From assembly GCA_015662065.1 (NCBI GenBank), contig DQUX01000085.1:1-12655 (forward strand): DNA of 12,655 nucleotides. Reading direction: 5' to 3'. Of the stretch, positions 4,805-12,519 are shown piece by piece. Positions within the stretch are counted from its first letter, which is position 1; every line of letters begins with the position of its first letter. The notes beneath the pieces were generated by a model. That model saw only the letters and a program-made list of their open reading frames with translations. It was not told where the DNA came from and searched no databases. A program made the translations under genes and the position numbers. This stretch comes from Anaerolineales bacterium (lineage in GTDB: Bacteria > Chloroflexota > Anaerolineae > B4-G1 > DUEL01).

Positions 4805-7800
4805 ATGCGAAAGGGTATATCCGCTCTGCTGCTCCTGCCGCTTGTCCTGCTTGCCGCCTGCGGCGGGCCTTCACTGACCACCCCCCTGGTCATCAGCGAG
4901 GTCCAGGCGGGCGCCACCGGCGACAACAACTACGAGTTCATCGAGCTCTACAACAACACGGAGGAGCCGCTGGACCTGGCGGGCTACCGGCTGACCTACC
5001 GCCTCCCCACCGGCGAGGAGAAGATCCTCCTGTACACCTGGGAAGAGAGCACCATCGTGCCTCCCCACGGCCACTACCTGCTGGTGAGGGCCGGGGTGGA
5101 CATCGGCGTTGTGCCAGACGGCGAGTTCGACCAGCCTCTCAACACCCGCTCCGGCAGCCTGACCCTGCTGGACCCGGCCGGTCAGGCGGCCGACCGGCTG
5201 GCCTGGGGCGACGCGCCGGACCTGGCCGAGGGCCGGCCCGCCCCATCGCTGGAAAACGACCTCTCGCTGGAGCGCAGGCCCGGTGGGGAGGAGGGAAATG
5301 GACGAGACACCGATGACAACCGGTCCGACTTCGCCCTCAACCCCGCCCCCAACCCCCAGAACACCGGCAGTCTCCCCACCCCCGCCGAGGCCGAACGGCT
5401 CCTGGTGGCCCTGAGCGCGCCCGGCTCGGTGGAGCCGGGGGCGACCTTCGACTACCGGCTGGAGGTGACCAACGAGACCGGCACCGCCGTCCACCAGGTC
5501 GAGTTAGCCTTCACCCTCCCGGCGAGCCTCACCCTCCTCTCCGCCTCCGACGACGGAGAGACGGCCGGGCAACAGGTGCGCTGGACTCTCCTAGAACTGG
5601 CCGACGGAGCGACGGCGGCCCGAACCGTCACGGTGCAGGCCCCGTTGACCTATCTCACCCTCCAGGCAGGCGACTATACCGCCCAGGCCGCCGACTGGCC
5701 CCGGCCCGCCTTCGGCGCGCCGGTCCGCACCCGGGTGGAGGGAGGCGTGCTCCCGATCGGCACCGCCCGCACATTGATGGGCCGGCAGGTCACCGTGGAG
5801 GGAGTCGCCACGATGTACACCGGCGGCTACTACGCCGGCACGAACAACGCCAAGTTCTACCTCCAGGACAGGACCGGCGGCATCCAGATCCAATGCTTCG
5901 ACGAGAACGGGGAGCCCCCCGTCGTGACCTTGGGCGACCGAGTGCGGGTCACCGGGGAGGTGGGGGTCTACCGCAACTCGGTGCAGATCGTGCCCAACTC
6001 TAATCCCGACGACGTGGTCATCCTAGGACAGACCGAGGTCCCGCCGCCCCAGGAGATGACGGTGGATCAGTTGCTGAACGACCCCACCGGGCCCGGGCGG
6101 CTGATCGCCGCCACAGGCCAGGCCACCCGCATCGAGGAGTTCACCTACAGCTACGAGATCGACCTGACGGACGAGATGGGCAACACCCTCCTGGTCTACG
6201 TGGATAAACTCACCGGGCTCGATCTGTCGGTGGAGGGGATGGACGTGGGCCACCGCTACACCATTGCCGGCATCGCCGAGATGTACGACCAGACGCTGGA
6301 ACTCAAGCCCCGCATCCCGGCCGACCTGGTCCAGGTCCACCCGCCAGTATTGGCGATGACGGGGGACGCACCGGTCAACGCCCGTCCCGGCGCGGTCCTC
6401 CCCTATACCCTCACCGTCACCAACCACACCGACCACCCCTTTACCAACGTGGTCGTCACCAGCACGCTGCCGACCGAGAACGCGGCCCTGGCCGAGGTGG
6501 GAGACGAAGGCGTGCTCGCCGGTGATGTGCTGAGCTGGACCCTCCCCACCCTCCCCGCCGGACGGGCCGTCGGCCTCCACTTCGCCGTCACGGTGACCGG
6601 CCAGAGCGGCGTGGTCGCCCTCCCCTCCTACGCCGCCTGGGCCAGCGAGTGGCTCACCCACGAGACCGACCTGCCGCTCCTCACCTTCATCGGCGACACC
6701 GTCCCCATCTGGGCGGTCCAGGGGCCGGGACCTACCTCCCCCTACAAGCTGAAGCACCTGACCATCGAGGGCGTGGTCACCGGCGTCTTCCCCAACCTGG
6801 CAGGGTTCTGGGTCCAGGACCCCGCGCCAGACGACGATCCGGCGACCTCGGAGGGGCTCTTCATCTACATAGGCGAGCACCGGGTAGAGGTCGCGCCGGG
6901 CGACCGGGTGCGGGTCCACGGACGGGTGCGGGAGCGAGGGTCGCAGACGGAACTGCACATCGCCGCCCCGGAGGAGGTGGCGGTGCTGGAGCGGGGGCTG
7001 CCGCTGCCGGAGCCCACGTTGCTGGACCCACCGGCGGACGAGGCGGCGGCGGCGGCCGCCTACGAATCGCTGGAGGGCATGCTGGTGACGATCCCCGGCC
7101 CGGCGACGGCAGTGGGGCCGGTCAATCAGTACGGGGAGTACGCACTGGTGCTGGTGGAGCACGGGGTGGAGCGGGTGCTCCACGGCGACCCCGCAGGCTG
7201 GCTCATCCGGGTGGACGACGGCTCCCAGGTCCGCCATCAGGACGGCAGCACCCTCCCCTACGCCGTCCGCACGGGGGACCGGGTGGCCAGTCTGGCCGGG
7301 CCGCTGGCCTACACCTTCGGCAACTACAAGGTAGAGCCGCTGGCCCCCCCCGAGGTACTCACCACACCGCCGCCACCCCTCCCCCGCCTGCCGGAACCTG
7401 GCCCGGACGAACTCAGCGTCGCCACGTTCAACCTGGAGAACTTCTTCGACCCCCGCGACCCCCATCCGGTGAGCGACCCGCCCCGCCCCTCCCGCCGCCA
7501 GTACGAGTGGAAACAGGATCGGATCGCGGCGGCGATCCTGGCCCTGGGCGCGCCGACGGTGATCGGGATGCAGGAGGTAGAGAACGTGGGCGTGCTGGAG
7601 GACCTGGCGGCCCACCCAGACCTATCCGCCTACGACTACCGACCGGTGCTGATCGAAGGACCCAGCGGCCGGGGGATCGACGTGGGCTTCCTGGTGCGGG
7701 GGGACCGGGCGACGGTGGTGGGGGCCGGGCAGTACCAGGCCCCGGAGGGGCTCTTCAGCCGCCCGCCGCTGATGATAACCGCTACCGTCCGCACCTCGTC

Positions 7801-8266
7801 GGCGGGGGAGGTCACCCTGTACGCTATCGTCAACCACTTCATCTCCAAGGCGGGGGGAGAAGCGCTGACGGAGCCCCGCCGGGTGATGGAGGCGGAGTGG
7901 AACGCCCACCTGGTAGATCAGATCCTGGCGCGGGATCCGGGGGCCTACGTGGTGGTGCTGGGGGACCTGAACGATTACTACGAGTCGGCCCCGCTGCAAG
8001 CGCTCACCGAGGGAGACACCCCGGGCGGTCAACTGGTCCACGCCCTGGCGGGGGTGGAGCGGGATGAGCGGTACTCTTTTATCTACCAGGGCGTCTCCCA
8101 GCTCCTGGACCACATCCTGGTCACCCCATCGCTGGCAGAGCGGCTGGTGCGGGCCGAGGTGCTCCACATCAACGCCGACTACCCCCTGCCGGAACCGGAC
8201 ACCGCCGACCCCCACCGCTCGGCCGACCACGACCCGGTGGTGGCGGTATTTCACATAGGGCGGTAG
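4805..8266 (+). CDS. Secreted lipoprotein: lamin-tail, OB-fold and DUF11-like modules with a C-terminal nuclease/phosphatase domain
   Basis: This 1153-residue protein begins with a lipoprotein signal peptide (basic MRK, hydrophobic core, lipobox LAAC with Cys19), so it should be anchored on the outer membrane face. Approximate modules: lamin-tail domain 27-188 (ISEVQ, EFIELYN, DLAGYRL); DUF11/CARDB-like Ig domain 199-300; OB-fold 317-407 (VTVEGVATMY, FYLQDRTGGIQI); second OB-like segment 419-512; second Ig-like domain 516-618; further OB-like segments 632-730 and 740-850; endonuclease/exonuclease/phosphatase domain 869-1150. The catalytic residues of that domain look intact: Asn876 in FNLENFF, Glu924 in MQEVEN, His1011 in VNHF, Asp1054 and Asn1056 in GDLND, DH in LLDHILV, and Asp1141/His1142 in SADHDP. 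The OB-plus-nuclease layout recalls extracellular nucleases of the ExeM/NucH type. Degradation of extracellular DNA for phosphate or nucleosides is an inference; a phosphodiesterase acting on another substrate is possible. The ATG at 4805 has GGAGGA upstream and gives the signal peptide. Confidence 0.9.
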   Translation: MRKGISALLLLPLVLLAACGGPSLTTPLVISEVQAGATGDNNYEFIELYNNTEEPLDLAGYRLTYRLPTGEEKILLYTWEESTIVPPHGHYLLVRAGVDIGVVPDGEFDQPLNTRSGSLTLLDPAGQAADRLAWGDAPDLAEGRPAPSLENDLSLERRPGGEEGNGRDTDDNRSDFALNPAPNPQNTGSLPTPAEAERLLVALSAPGSVEPGATFDYRLEVTNETGTAVHQVELAFTLPASLTLLSASDDGETAGQQVRWTLLELADGATAARTVTVQAPLTYLTLQAGDYTAQAADWPRPAFGAPVRTRVEGGVLPIGTARTLMGRQVTVEGVATMYTGGYYAGTNNAKFYLQDRTGGIQIQCFDENGEPPVVTLGDRVRVTGEVGVYRNSVQIVPNSNPDDVVILGQTEVPPPQEMTVDQLLNDPTGPGRLIAATGQATRIEEFTYSYEIDLTDEMGNTLLVYVDKLTGLDLSVEGMDVGHRYTIAGIAEMYDQTLELKPRIPADLVQVHPPVLAMTGDAPVNARPGAVLPYTLTVTNHTDHPFTNVVVTSTLPTENAALAEVGDEGVLAGDVLSWTLPTLPAGRAVGLHFAVTVTGQSGVVALPSYAAWASEWLTHETDLPLLTFIGDTVPIWAVQGPGPTSPYKLKHLTIEGVVTGVFPNLAGFWVQDPAPDDDPATSEGLFIYIGEHRVEVAPGDRVRVHGRVRERGSQTELHIAAPEEVAVLERGLPLPEPTLLDPPADEAAAAAAYESLEGMLVTIPGPATAVGPVNQYGEYALVLVEHGVERVLHGDPAGWLIRVDDGSQVRHQDGSTLPYAVRTGDRVASLAGPLAYTFGNYKVEPLAPPEVLTTPPPPLPRLPEPGPDELSVATFNLENFFDPRDPHPVSDPPRPSRRQYEWKQDRIAAAILALGAPTVIGMQEVENVGVLEDLAAHPDLSAYDYRPVLIEGPSGRGIDVGFLVRGDRATVVGAGQYQAPEGLFSRPPLMITATVRTSSAGEVTLYAIVNHFISKAGGEALTEPRRVMEAEWNAHLVDQILARDPGAYVVVLGDLNDYYESAPLQALTEGDTPGGQLVHALAGVERDERYSFIYQGVSQLLDHILVTPSLAERLVRAEVLHINADYPLPEPDTADPHRSADHDPVVAVFHIGR

Positions 8267-8299
8267 GTGCAACGCACTTGGGAGCCGTTAAGAGGAGAA

Positions 8300-8328
8300 T
8301 TGACCTTTATGCCCATCGGTGCTACAAT
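8300..8328 (+). promoter_or_regulatory. Promoter before the CoA-transferase remnant
   Basis: TTGACC (8300-8305), a 17-bp spacer and TACAAT (8323-8328) give 10 of 12 consensus matches. Transcription would start near 8335. It may now serve the aminotransferase gene, since no better promoter is visible between the remnant and that gene. Confidence 0.65.
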
Positions 8329-8351
8329 TTCGAAAGAGGGACCTCCCGCGA

Positions 8352-8752
8352 ATGGTCCAGGCTCCCGATTTCACGGTTGACGAGTTGATCTGCGTCTGCA
8401 TCGCTCGCCAGTTGACCGACGGTGAGGTAGTCGCCCAGGGAATTGCAACACCGTTGGTGATGGCGGGCTACCTTTTGGCCAAGCACACCCACGCCCCCAA
8501 CCTCCAGTTCGCCTCCGCCGTCAGCAACGCCCTGGTGCGCGACCCCGCCCCGCTGGGCCTGGCCCGGATAGAGGAACTCTGGTTGGACCGGGCGCTGCCC
8601 CCCGGATGCAGCTCCCCGACTGCGGAGGGATCGCCGACGTGACCACCTACCACGACCGGGTCTACCTCTACATCCCCCGCCGAGGGCTGTCTGACGGCCA
8701 CGGGATCGGATTGAAGACCATACAGAAACAATTGAGAGGAGGTCTAGGATGA
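8352..8752 (+). pseudogene. Degraded CoA-transferase family I beta-subunit gene
   Basis: From the ATG at 8352, the first 84 residues resemble the N-terminus of glutaconate/3-oxoacid CoA-transferase beta subunits: FTVDELICVCIARQLTDGEVV followed by LLAKHTHAPNLQF. The frame then runs out at 8642. In the -1 frame, from 8606, MQLPDCGGIADVTTYHDRVYLYIPR matches the later family block normally written LPGSGGxxD followed by a beta strand ending near a Pro. That block then degenerates and stops at 8750-8752, overlapping the aminotransferase start as ATGA. Intact family members are about 240-260 residues, with some 50-70 residues between these two blocks and about 80 more after them. The gene has therefore probably suffered an internal out-of-frame deletion near the C-run at 8598-8603 and lost its C-terminus. 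No alpha subunit is next to it. An expressed short protein of 8352-8642 cannot be excluded. Confidence 0.68.
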
Positions 8753-9996
8753 TCAATATGGATCTCGACCGTGAGATTCCGGTGCTGGATTGGACCCCCC
8801 ACCTGGCGGCCCGCACCCGGCGGATGAAGGGCTCGGCCATTCGGGAGCTCCTGAAGTTGACACAACAGCCGGATGTCATCTCCCTGGCCGGCGGGCTACC
8901 GGCCCCCGAGTTCTTCCCGCTCCGAGAGGTAGAGGAGGCCTGCCGCTATGTCCTCCAGCAAGACGGCCAGAAGGCCCTGCAGTACAGCCCCACCGAGGGG
9001 TATCTCCCCCTCCGGGAGTGGCTCGCCACCAGCATGCACAAGTACGGCGTGCCCGCCGTGCCCGCCAACGTGCTCCTCACCAACGGCTCCCAGCAGGCCC
9101 TGGACCTGATCGGCAAGGTCTTTATCAACCGGGACGACTACATCATCACCGGCCGGCCCACCTACCTGGGCGCCATCCAGGCCTGGAACGCCTACGGGGC
9201 CCGATACCACACCGTCAACCTGGACGACGACGGGATGGTGGTGGACGAGGTCGAGCACGCCTACGAGAAAGTCCTGGCCGAGTCCGGACGTCCCCCCAAG
9301 TTCGTCTACGTCCTCCCCAATTTCCACAACCCCGCCGGCACCACCCTCTCCTTGGAGCGGCGGGAGAAACTGGCAGAGGTCGCCACGCGGCTGGACCTTC
9401 CCATCGTCGAGGACGACCCCTACGGCCAGTTGCGCTACGAGGGGGAAGACCTGCCCCCCATCTGCACCTTCGTGCCGGAGCGGACTATGTACCTGGGGAC
9501 CTTCTCCAAGACGCTGACCCCAGGGCTGCGGCTGGGATGGATTGTCTGCCCGGAGGTGCTGATGCAACGGTTCGTGACGGCCAAGCAAGGGGCCGACCTC
9601 CACACCGGCACCTTCGTCCAGTACGTCGCCAACGACATCTGCCAGCGCGGATTCCTGAAGCCCCACGTCCAGCGGCTCCGCCAGGTCTACAGGGAGCGGC
9701 GGGATACGATGCTGGAGGCGCTGGCGGAGTTCTGGCCCGAGGGGTGCTCCTGGACGCAACCCCAGGGCGGGCTTTTCCTCTGGGCCCGCGTGCCGGAGCC
9801 CATCAACACCACCGACTTCCTGGATCGGGCCCTGGAGGAGAAGGTAGCCTATGTGCCGGGGGTGAGCTTCTTCCCCAACCAGGATGGCGGCTTCAACGCG
9901 ATGCGGCTCAACTTCTCCTACAGCCCCCCCGACGTCATCGTCGAGGGTATCCGACGGCTCGGGATCGCCCTCAAGAGGGAGTTGGGGGAGCTCTAA
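8749..9996 (+). CDS. PLP-dependent aminotransferase, LysN / 2-aminoadipate aminotransferase-like
   Basis: This is a cytoplasmic fold-type I aminotransferase of the class I/II family, 415 residues long. Conserved blocks in order are SAIRELLKLTQQPDVISLAG with GGLPAPEFFP, YSPTEGYLPLREW, GSQQALDLIGKVF, NFHNPAGTT, EDDPYGQLRY, GTFSKTLTPGLRLGW (PLP-binding Lys254), AKQGADLHT, PQGGLFLWARVP and MRLNFSY. Block order and wording are very close to the Thermus LysN branch (IRELLKLTQ, YSPTEGY, QGADLHT), enzymes with broad specificity for 2-oxoadipate, branched-chain and aromatic keto acids. The actual substrate cannot be read from sequence, so no gene symbol is given. No lysine-biosynthesis genes adjoin it. 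The ATG at 8749 has AGGAGGT 5 nt upstream; a second ATG at 8758 is a less likely start. The start overlaps the end of the CoA-transferase remnant. Confidence 0.93.
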   Translation: MINMDLDREIPVLDWTPHLAARTRRMKGSAIRELLKLTQQPDVISLAGGLPAPEFFPLREVEEACRYVLQQDGQKALQYSPTEGYLPLREWLATSMHKYGVPAVPANVLLTNGSQQALDLIGKVFINRDDYIITGRPTYLGAIQAWNAYGARYHTVNLDDDGMVVDEVEHAYEKVLAESGRPPKFVYVLPNFHNPAGTTLSLERREKLAEVATRLDLPIVEDDPYGQLRYEGEDLPPICTFVPERTMYLGTFSKTLTPGLRLGWIVCPEVLMQRFVTAKQGADLHTGTFVQYVANDICQRGFLKPHVQRLRQVYRERRDTMLEALAEFWPEGCSWTQPQGGLFLWARVPEPINTTDFLDRALEEKVAYVPGVSFFPNQDGGFNAMRLNFSYSPPDVIVEGIRRLGIALKRELGEL

Positions 9997-10012
9997 ACGG
10001 CCCCCGCGCCGT

Positions 10013-10041
10013 TTGACACCCCCCCCTGCCTATGGTATAGT
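10013..10041 (+). promoter_or_regulatory. Promoter of the roadblock gene
   Basis: A perfect TTGACA (10013-10018), a 17-bp spacer and TATAGT (10036-10041) match the consensus at 11 of 12 positions, and TGG forms an extended -10. The start would be near 10048, leaving a leader of about 35 nt that includes a strong Shine-Dalgarno sequence. Confidence 0.82.
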
Positions 10042-10083
10042 CACTTTGTTGTTGAGAGCGCCACGACCGCCGAAGGAGGAGGA

Positions 10084-10455
10084 ATGAGCAGATCGCGCAC
10101 GGACCTGCTGACAGAGCGCCTAAGAGACCTGCAGGCCAGCACGTCCGACGTGGAGGCCTCGGCCATCGTCAGCGTGGATGGCCTGATCATTGCTTCCTCC
10201 CTCCCTTCGGGAGTGGAGGAGGACCGGGTATCGGCGATGTCGGCGGCGATGCTCTCCCTGGGAGAGCGGATCGCCAGCGAACTGGGGCGAGGAGTGCTGG
10301 ACCAGGTGTACATCAAGGGCGGCAACGGCTACATCGTCCTGACCGCCGTCGGCGAGGAGGCGGTCCTCACCGTCCTGGCCCGCTCCACCGCCAAACTGGG
10401 GCTGGTTTTCCTGGAGATGCGCCGTGCCGCGGAGGACCTGGAGAAGCTCATCTGA
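10084..10455 (+). CDS. Roadblock/LC7 domain protein
   Basis: This 123-residue cytoplasmic protein is a single roadblock/LC7 (MglB-like) domain: an N-terminal helix (LLTERLRDLQ), then a strand pair around ASAIVSVDGLIIASSLP. A helix follows (VSAMSAAMLSLGERIASELG), then paired strands (DQVYIKGGNGYIVLTAVGEEAVLTVLA) and a closing helix (LVFLEMRRAAEDLEKLI). Domains of this family homodimerise and usually bind or activate small Ras-like GTPases of the MglA type, with roles in polarity, gliding or signalling. No GTPase gene is next to it in this window, so the partner is unknown. The ATG at 10084 follows AAGGAGGAGG very closely. It has its own strong promoter and is followed after 147 bases by pyrG, which may be cotranscribed. 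Confidence 0.92.
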   Translation: MSRSRTDLLTERLRDLQASTSDVEASAIVSVDGLIIASSLPSGVEEDRVSAMSAAMLSLGERIASELGRGVLDQVYIKGGNGYIVLTAVGEEAVLTVLARSTAKLGLVFLEMRRAAEDLEKLI

Positions 10456-10484
10456 TCCCAATCTCGCCGGGAAGGCACAATAGA

Positions 10485-10533
10485 GTGGGGAGGATCGCCC
10501 TCCGGCGGCCCTCCCCACCTCCCTTTATGGAGG
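10485..10533 (+). other. Two consecutive hairpins between the roadblock gene and pyrG
   Basis: GTGGGGAGG (10485-10493) pairs perfectly with CCTCCCCAC (10510-10518). Inside, CGCC (10496-10499) pairs with GGCG (10504-10507) around CTCC, with a 2-by-2 internal loop between the two stems. CCTCC (10518-10522) and GGAGG (10529-10533) then form a second small hairpin around CTTTAT. No T-tract follows. This may be an attenuating or mRNA-stabilising structure, or another dispersed intergenic palindrome. No good promoter for pyrG is visible in this gap. Confidence 0.6.
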
Positions 10534-10602
10534 GGGAACGCCGAGAACGCTGAAGAGTGCCCTCCGTGGCGGACCGTGAGTGTATCTGAAAGTGAAGAAG
10601 AA

Positions 10603-12204
10603 ATGCGCAAATATGTCTTCTGCACAGGCGGGGTGCTTTCTAGCATCGGCAAGGGAGTCACCGCCGCCGCCATCGGCCGGGTGCTCAAGGCCCGCGGAGT
10701 GCGGGTCACCATCCAGAAGCTGGACCCCTACATCAACGTGGACCCGGGCACGATGTCCCCCTACCAGCACGGGGAGGTGTTCGTCACCGACGACGGGGCA
10801 GAGACCGACCTGGACCTGGGTCACTATGAGCGGTTCATCGACGAGAACCTGACGCGGGCCAGCAACGTGACCGCTGGCCAGGTCTACGCGGAGGTGATCG
10901 CCCGGGAGCGGCGGGGGGATTACCTGGGTGGGACGATCCAGGTGATCCCTCACATCACCGACGAGATCAAGCGGCGGGTGAGGCTGGTGGGGAAGGTGTC
11001 GGACGCCGAGGTGGTCATCGTGGAGGTGGGGGGCACCGTCGGTGACATTGAGGGGCTGCCCTTCCTGGAGGCGCTGCGACAGATGCGGCGAGACGTGGGC
11101 CGAGAGAACACCTTCTTCGTCCACGTCACCTTCCTGCCCTACATCGGCGCCACGGGGGAACTGAAAACCAAGCCCACGCAGCACAGCGTGCGGGAACTCC
11201 GCTCCATCGGCATCCAGCCGGACGTCATCGTGGCCCGGGCAGACCACCCGGTGGACCAGGCCCTCAAGGATAAGATCGCCCTCTTCTGCGACGTAGAACC
11301 CCAAGCGGTGGTCCCCCTGGTCACCGTCCCGGTCCTCTACGAGGTGCCGCTGGTGCTGGAGAAGGCAGGGCTGGGGAGCTTTATCGCCGAGCGGCTGGGC
11401 CTGGAAACAGGCCCGCCCGACCTGCAGGAGTGGCGGAAGATGGTGGAGGAGATCCGTCGTCCCAAGCCCCGCCTGCCCATCGCCATCGTCGGCAAGTACG
11501 TGCAACTGCACGATGCCTACATCAGCGTGCGGGAGGCCCTGCGGCACGCTGCCCTCTCCCTGGGCTACGATGTGGAGATCCACTGGGTGAGCTCAGAGGA
11601 CCTGGAAAGCGACCCGAGGCGGGAACCGCTGGAGAGCGTGGCGGGAGTGGTCGTGCCAGGCGGCTTCGGCTATCGGGGCATCGAAGGAAAGATCGCCGCC
11701 GCCCGCTGGGCCCGCAACCAGCAGGTCCCCTACCTGGGCCTGTGCCTGGGCATGCAGGTGATGGTCATCGAGGCCGCCCGCCGGGCGCTGGGATCAGATG
11801 CGGCCAACTCCACCGAGTTCGACCCCCAGACCCCCCACCCGGTCATCGACCTGATGTCGGAGCAGCGGGAGGTGGTGGACTTGGGGGGGACGATGCGGCT
11901 GGGGCTGTACCCCTGCCGTTTGGTCCCCGGCACCCGGGCGGCCGAGGCCTATGGCGTCGCGGAGGTCCAGGAGCGACACCGACACCGGTTCGAGGTCAAC
12001 AACCGGTTCCGTGACCTCCTGCAACAAGGGGGGCTGATCTTCAGCGGCCTCTCCCCCGACGGTCGTCTGGTGGAGATCGCGGAGGTGACGGGTCATCCCT
12101 TTATGGTGGGTAGCCAGTTCCACCCCGAGTTCCGCTCCCGCCCGACGCGGCCGCACCCTCTCTTCCGGGCCTTTGTCGCAGCGGCGGCGCGGAGGCGGGG
12201 CTGA
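10603..12204 (+). CDS. pyrG: CTP synthase (glutamine hydrolysing)
   Basis: This enzyme makes CTP from UTP, ATP and glutamine, the last step of de novo CTP synthesis. The N-terminal synthetase domain (about residues 1-270) opens with KYVFCTGGVLSSIGKG (P-loop Lys17) and continues with QKLDPYINVDPGTMSPYQHGEVFVTDDGAETDLDLGHYERF in pieces matching the family. IEVGGTVGDIE-type and KTKPTQHSVRELRSIGIQPD blocks are also present. The C-terminal class I glutamine amidotransferase domain (about 290-533) has PGGFGYRG, the nucleophile Cys381 in GLCLGMQ, and His507 and Glu509 in FHPEFRS. The length of 533 is normal. The ATG at 10603 is preferred over an in-frame GTG at 10576 because family members begin M-x-K-Y just before the P-loop. 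The upstream ribosome binding site is weak (GAAGAAG). Cys7 replaces the usual Val of FVTGG. Confidence 0.97.
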   Translation: MRKYVFCTGGVLSSIGKGVTAAAIGRVLKARGVRVTIQKLDPYINVDPGTMSPYQHGEVFVTDDGAETDLDLGHYERFIDENLTRASNVTAGQVYAEVIARERRGDYLGGTIQVIPHITDEIKRRVRLVGKVSDAEVVIVEVGGTVGDIEGLPFLEALRQMRRDVGRENTFFVHVTFLPYIGATGELKTKPTQHSVRELRSIGIQPDVIVARADHPVDQALKDKIALFCDVEPQAVVPLVTVPVLYEVPLVLEKAGLGSFIAERLGLETGPPDLQEWRKMVEEIRRPKPRLPIAIVGKYVQLHDAYISVREALRHAALSLGYDVEIHWVSSEDLESDPRREPLESVAGVVVPGGFGYRGIEGKIAAARWARNQQVPYLGLCLGMQVMVIEAARRALGSDAANSTEFDPQTPHPVIDLMSEQREVVDLGGTMRLGLYPCRLVPGTRAAEAYGVAEVQERHRHRFEVNNRFRDLLQQGGLIFSGLSPDGRLVEIAEVTGHPFMVGSQFHPEFRSRPTRPHPLFRAFVAAAARRRG

Positions 12205-12212
12205 GGCCCACC

Positions 12213-12241
12213 TTGCTAGAACCGTCCCGGCACAGTATAAT
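12213..12241 (+). promoter_or_regulatory. Promoter after pyrG with no gene behind it in the window
   Basis: TTGCTA (12213-12218), a 17-bp spacer and a perfect TATAAT (12236-12241) match the consensus at 10 of 12 positions. Transcription would start near 12249 and run into the hairpin array. Either a non-coding RNA or a gene beyond the window end could be its target. Confidence 0.6.
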
Positions 12242-12290
12242 CAACAATCGTCGGGTCGGCAGTCTCCCGGTGAAGTGCTGTTGTGCGCAA

Positions 12291-12396
12291 GCCCGCCCGG
12301 ACGTGAACGTCCGGGCTCACAAACCAAGCCCTGCGGGCTGAAAGCCGGCCCCCGAAGGGGGCTTCGCCGACCGAGCCGGGCGGTTCGGCGCCCGGC
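12291..12396. repeat. Array of four hairpins, candidate dispersed repeat or structured RNA
   Basis: Four hairpins follow one another: GCCCGGACG/CGTCCGGGC with loop TGAA (12295-12316); AGCCC/GGGCT with loop TGC (12327-12339); GCCCCC/GGGGGC with loop GAA (12348-12362); and GCCGGGCG/CGCCCGGC with loop GTTCGG (12375-12396). No reading frame here has coding character. The compact loops suggest that folding, rather than protein, is selected, or that these are joined palindromic intergenic elements. Confidence 0.6.
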
Positions 12397-12465
12397 GGGG
12401 TGGGCAGGCAGTACCAACGCTCAAGAGGGAGACAACCCAAACGTCCGAAAAGACATCAAGCGGTA

Positions 12466-12488
12466 GGGGCAAGGCACTGCCTTGCCCC
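12466..12488. repeat. Long perfect palindrome
   Basis: GGGGCAAGGCA (12466-12476) and TGCCTTGCCCC (12478-12488) are perfect inverted repeats around a single C. As RNA this forms a 9-bp stem with a CACTG loop. No T-tract follows, so an intrinsic terminator is unlikely. It has the form of a dispersed palindromic element (GTAGGGGC at its left edge). Confidence 0.75.
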
Positions 12489-12519
12489 ATAACGGCCGGG
12501 TATGCCCGGAAGGACATCA

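Noticed and set aside
6023..7615. Long open reading frame on the - strand (530 codons)
   Set aside because: It lies entirely opposite the lipoprotein gene, whose domains and catalytic motifs are clear. The antisense translation is low complexity (His/Gly/Val/Arg rich) and is an artefact of GC-rich codons.
8598..8603. Programmed frameshift in the C-run of the CoA-transferase remnant
   Set aside because: Joining the two frames would still lack about 50-70 conserved residues in the middle and the C-terminus, so a simple slip does not restore a normal protein.
10576..10602. GTG start adding nine residues to CTP synthase
   Set aside because: Family members begin one or two residues before KYxFxTGG. 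No ribosome binding site precedes the GTG, although the one before the ATG is also weak.
12173..12466. Short open reading frame across the pyrG end and the hairpin array
   Set aside because: It overlaps pyrG and then runs through palindromes. It has no ribosome binding site or family resemblance.
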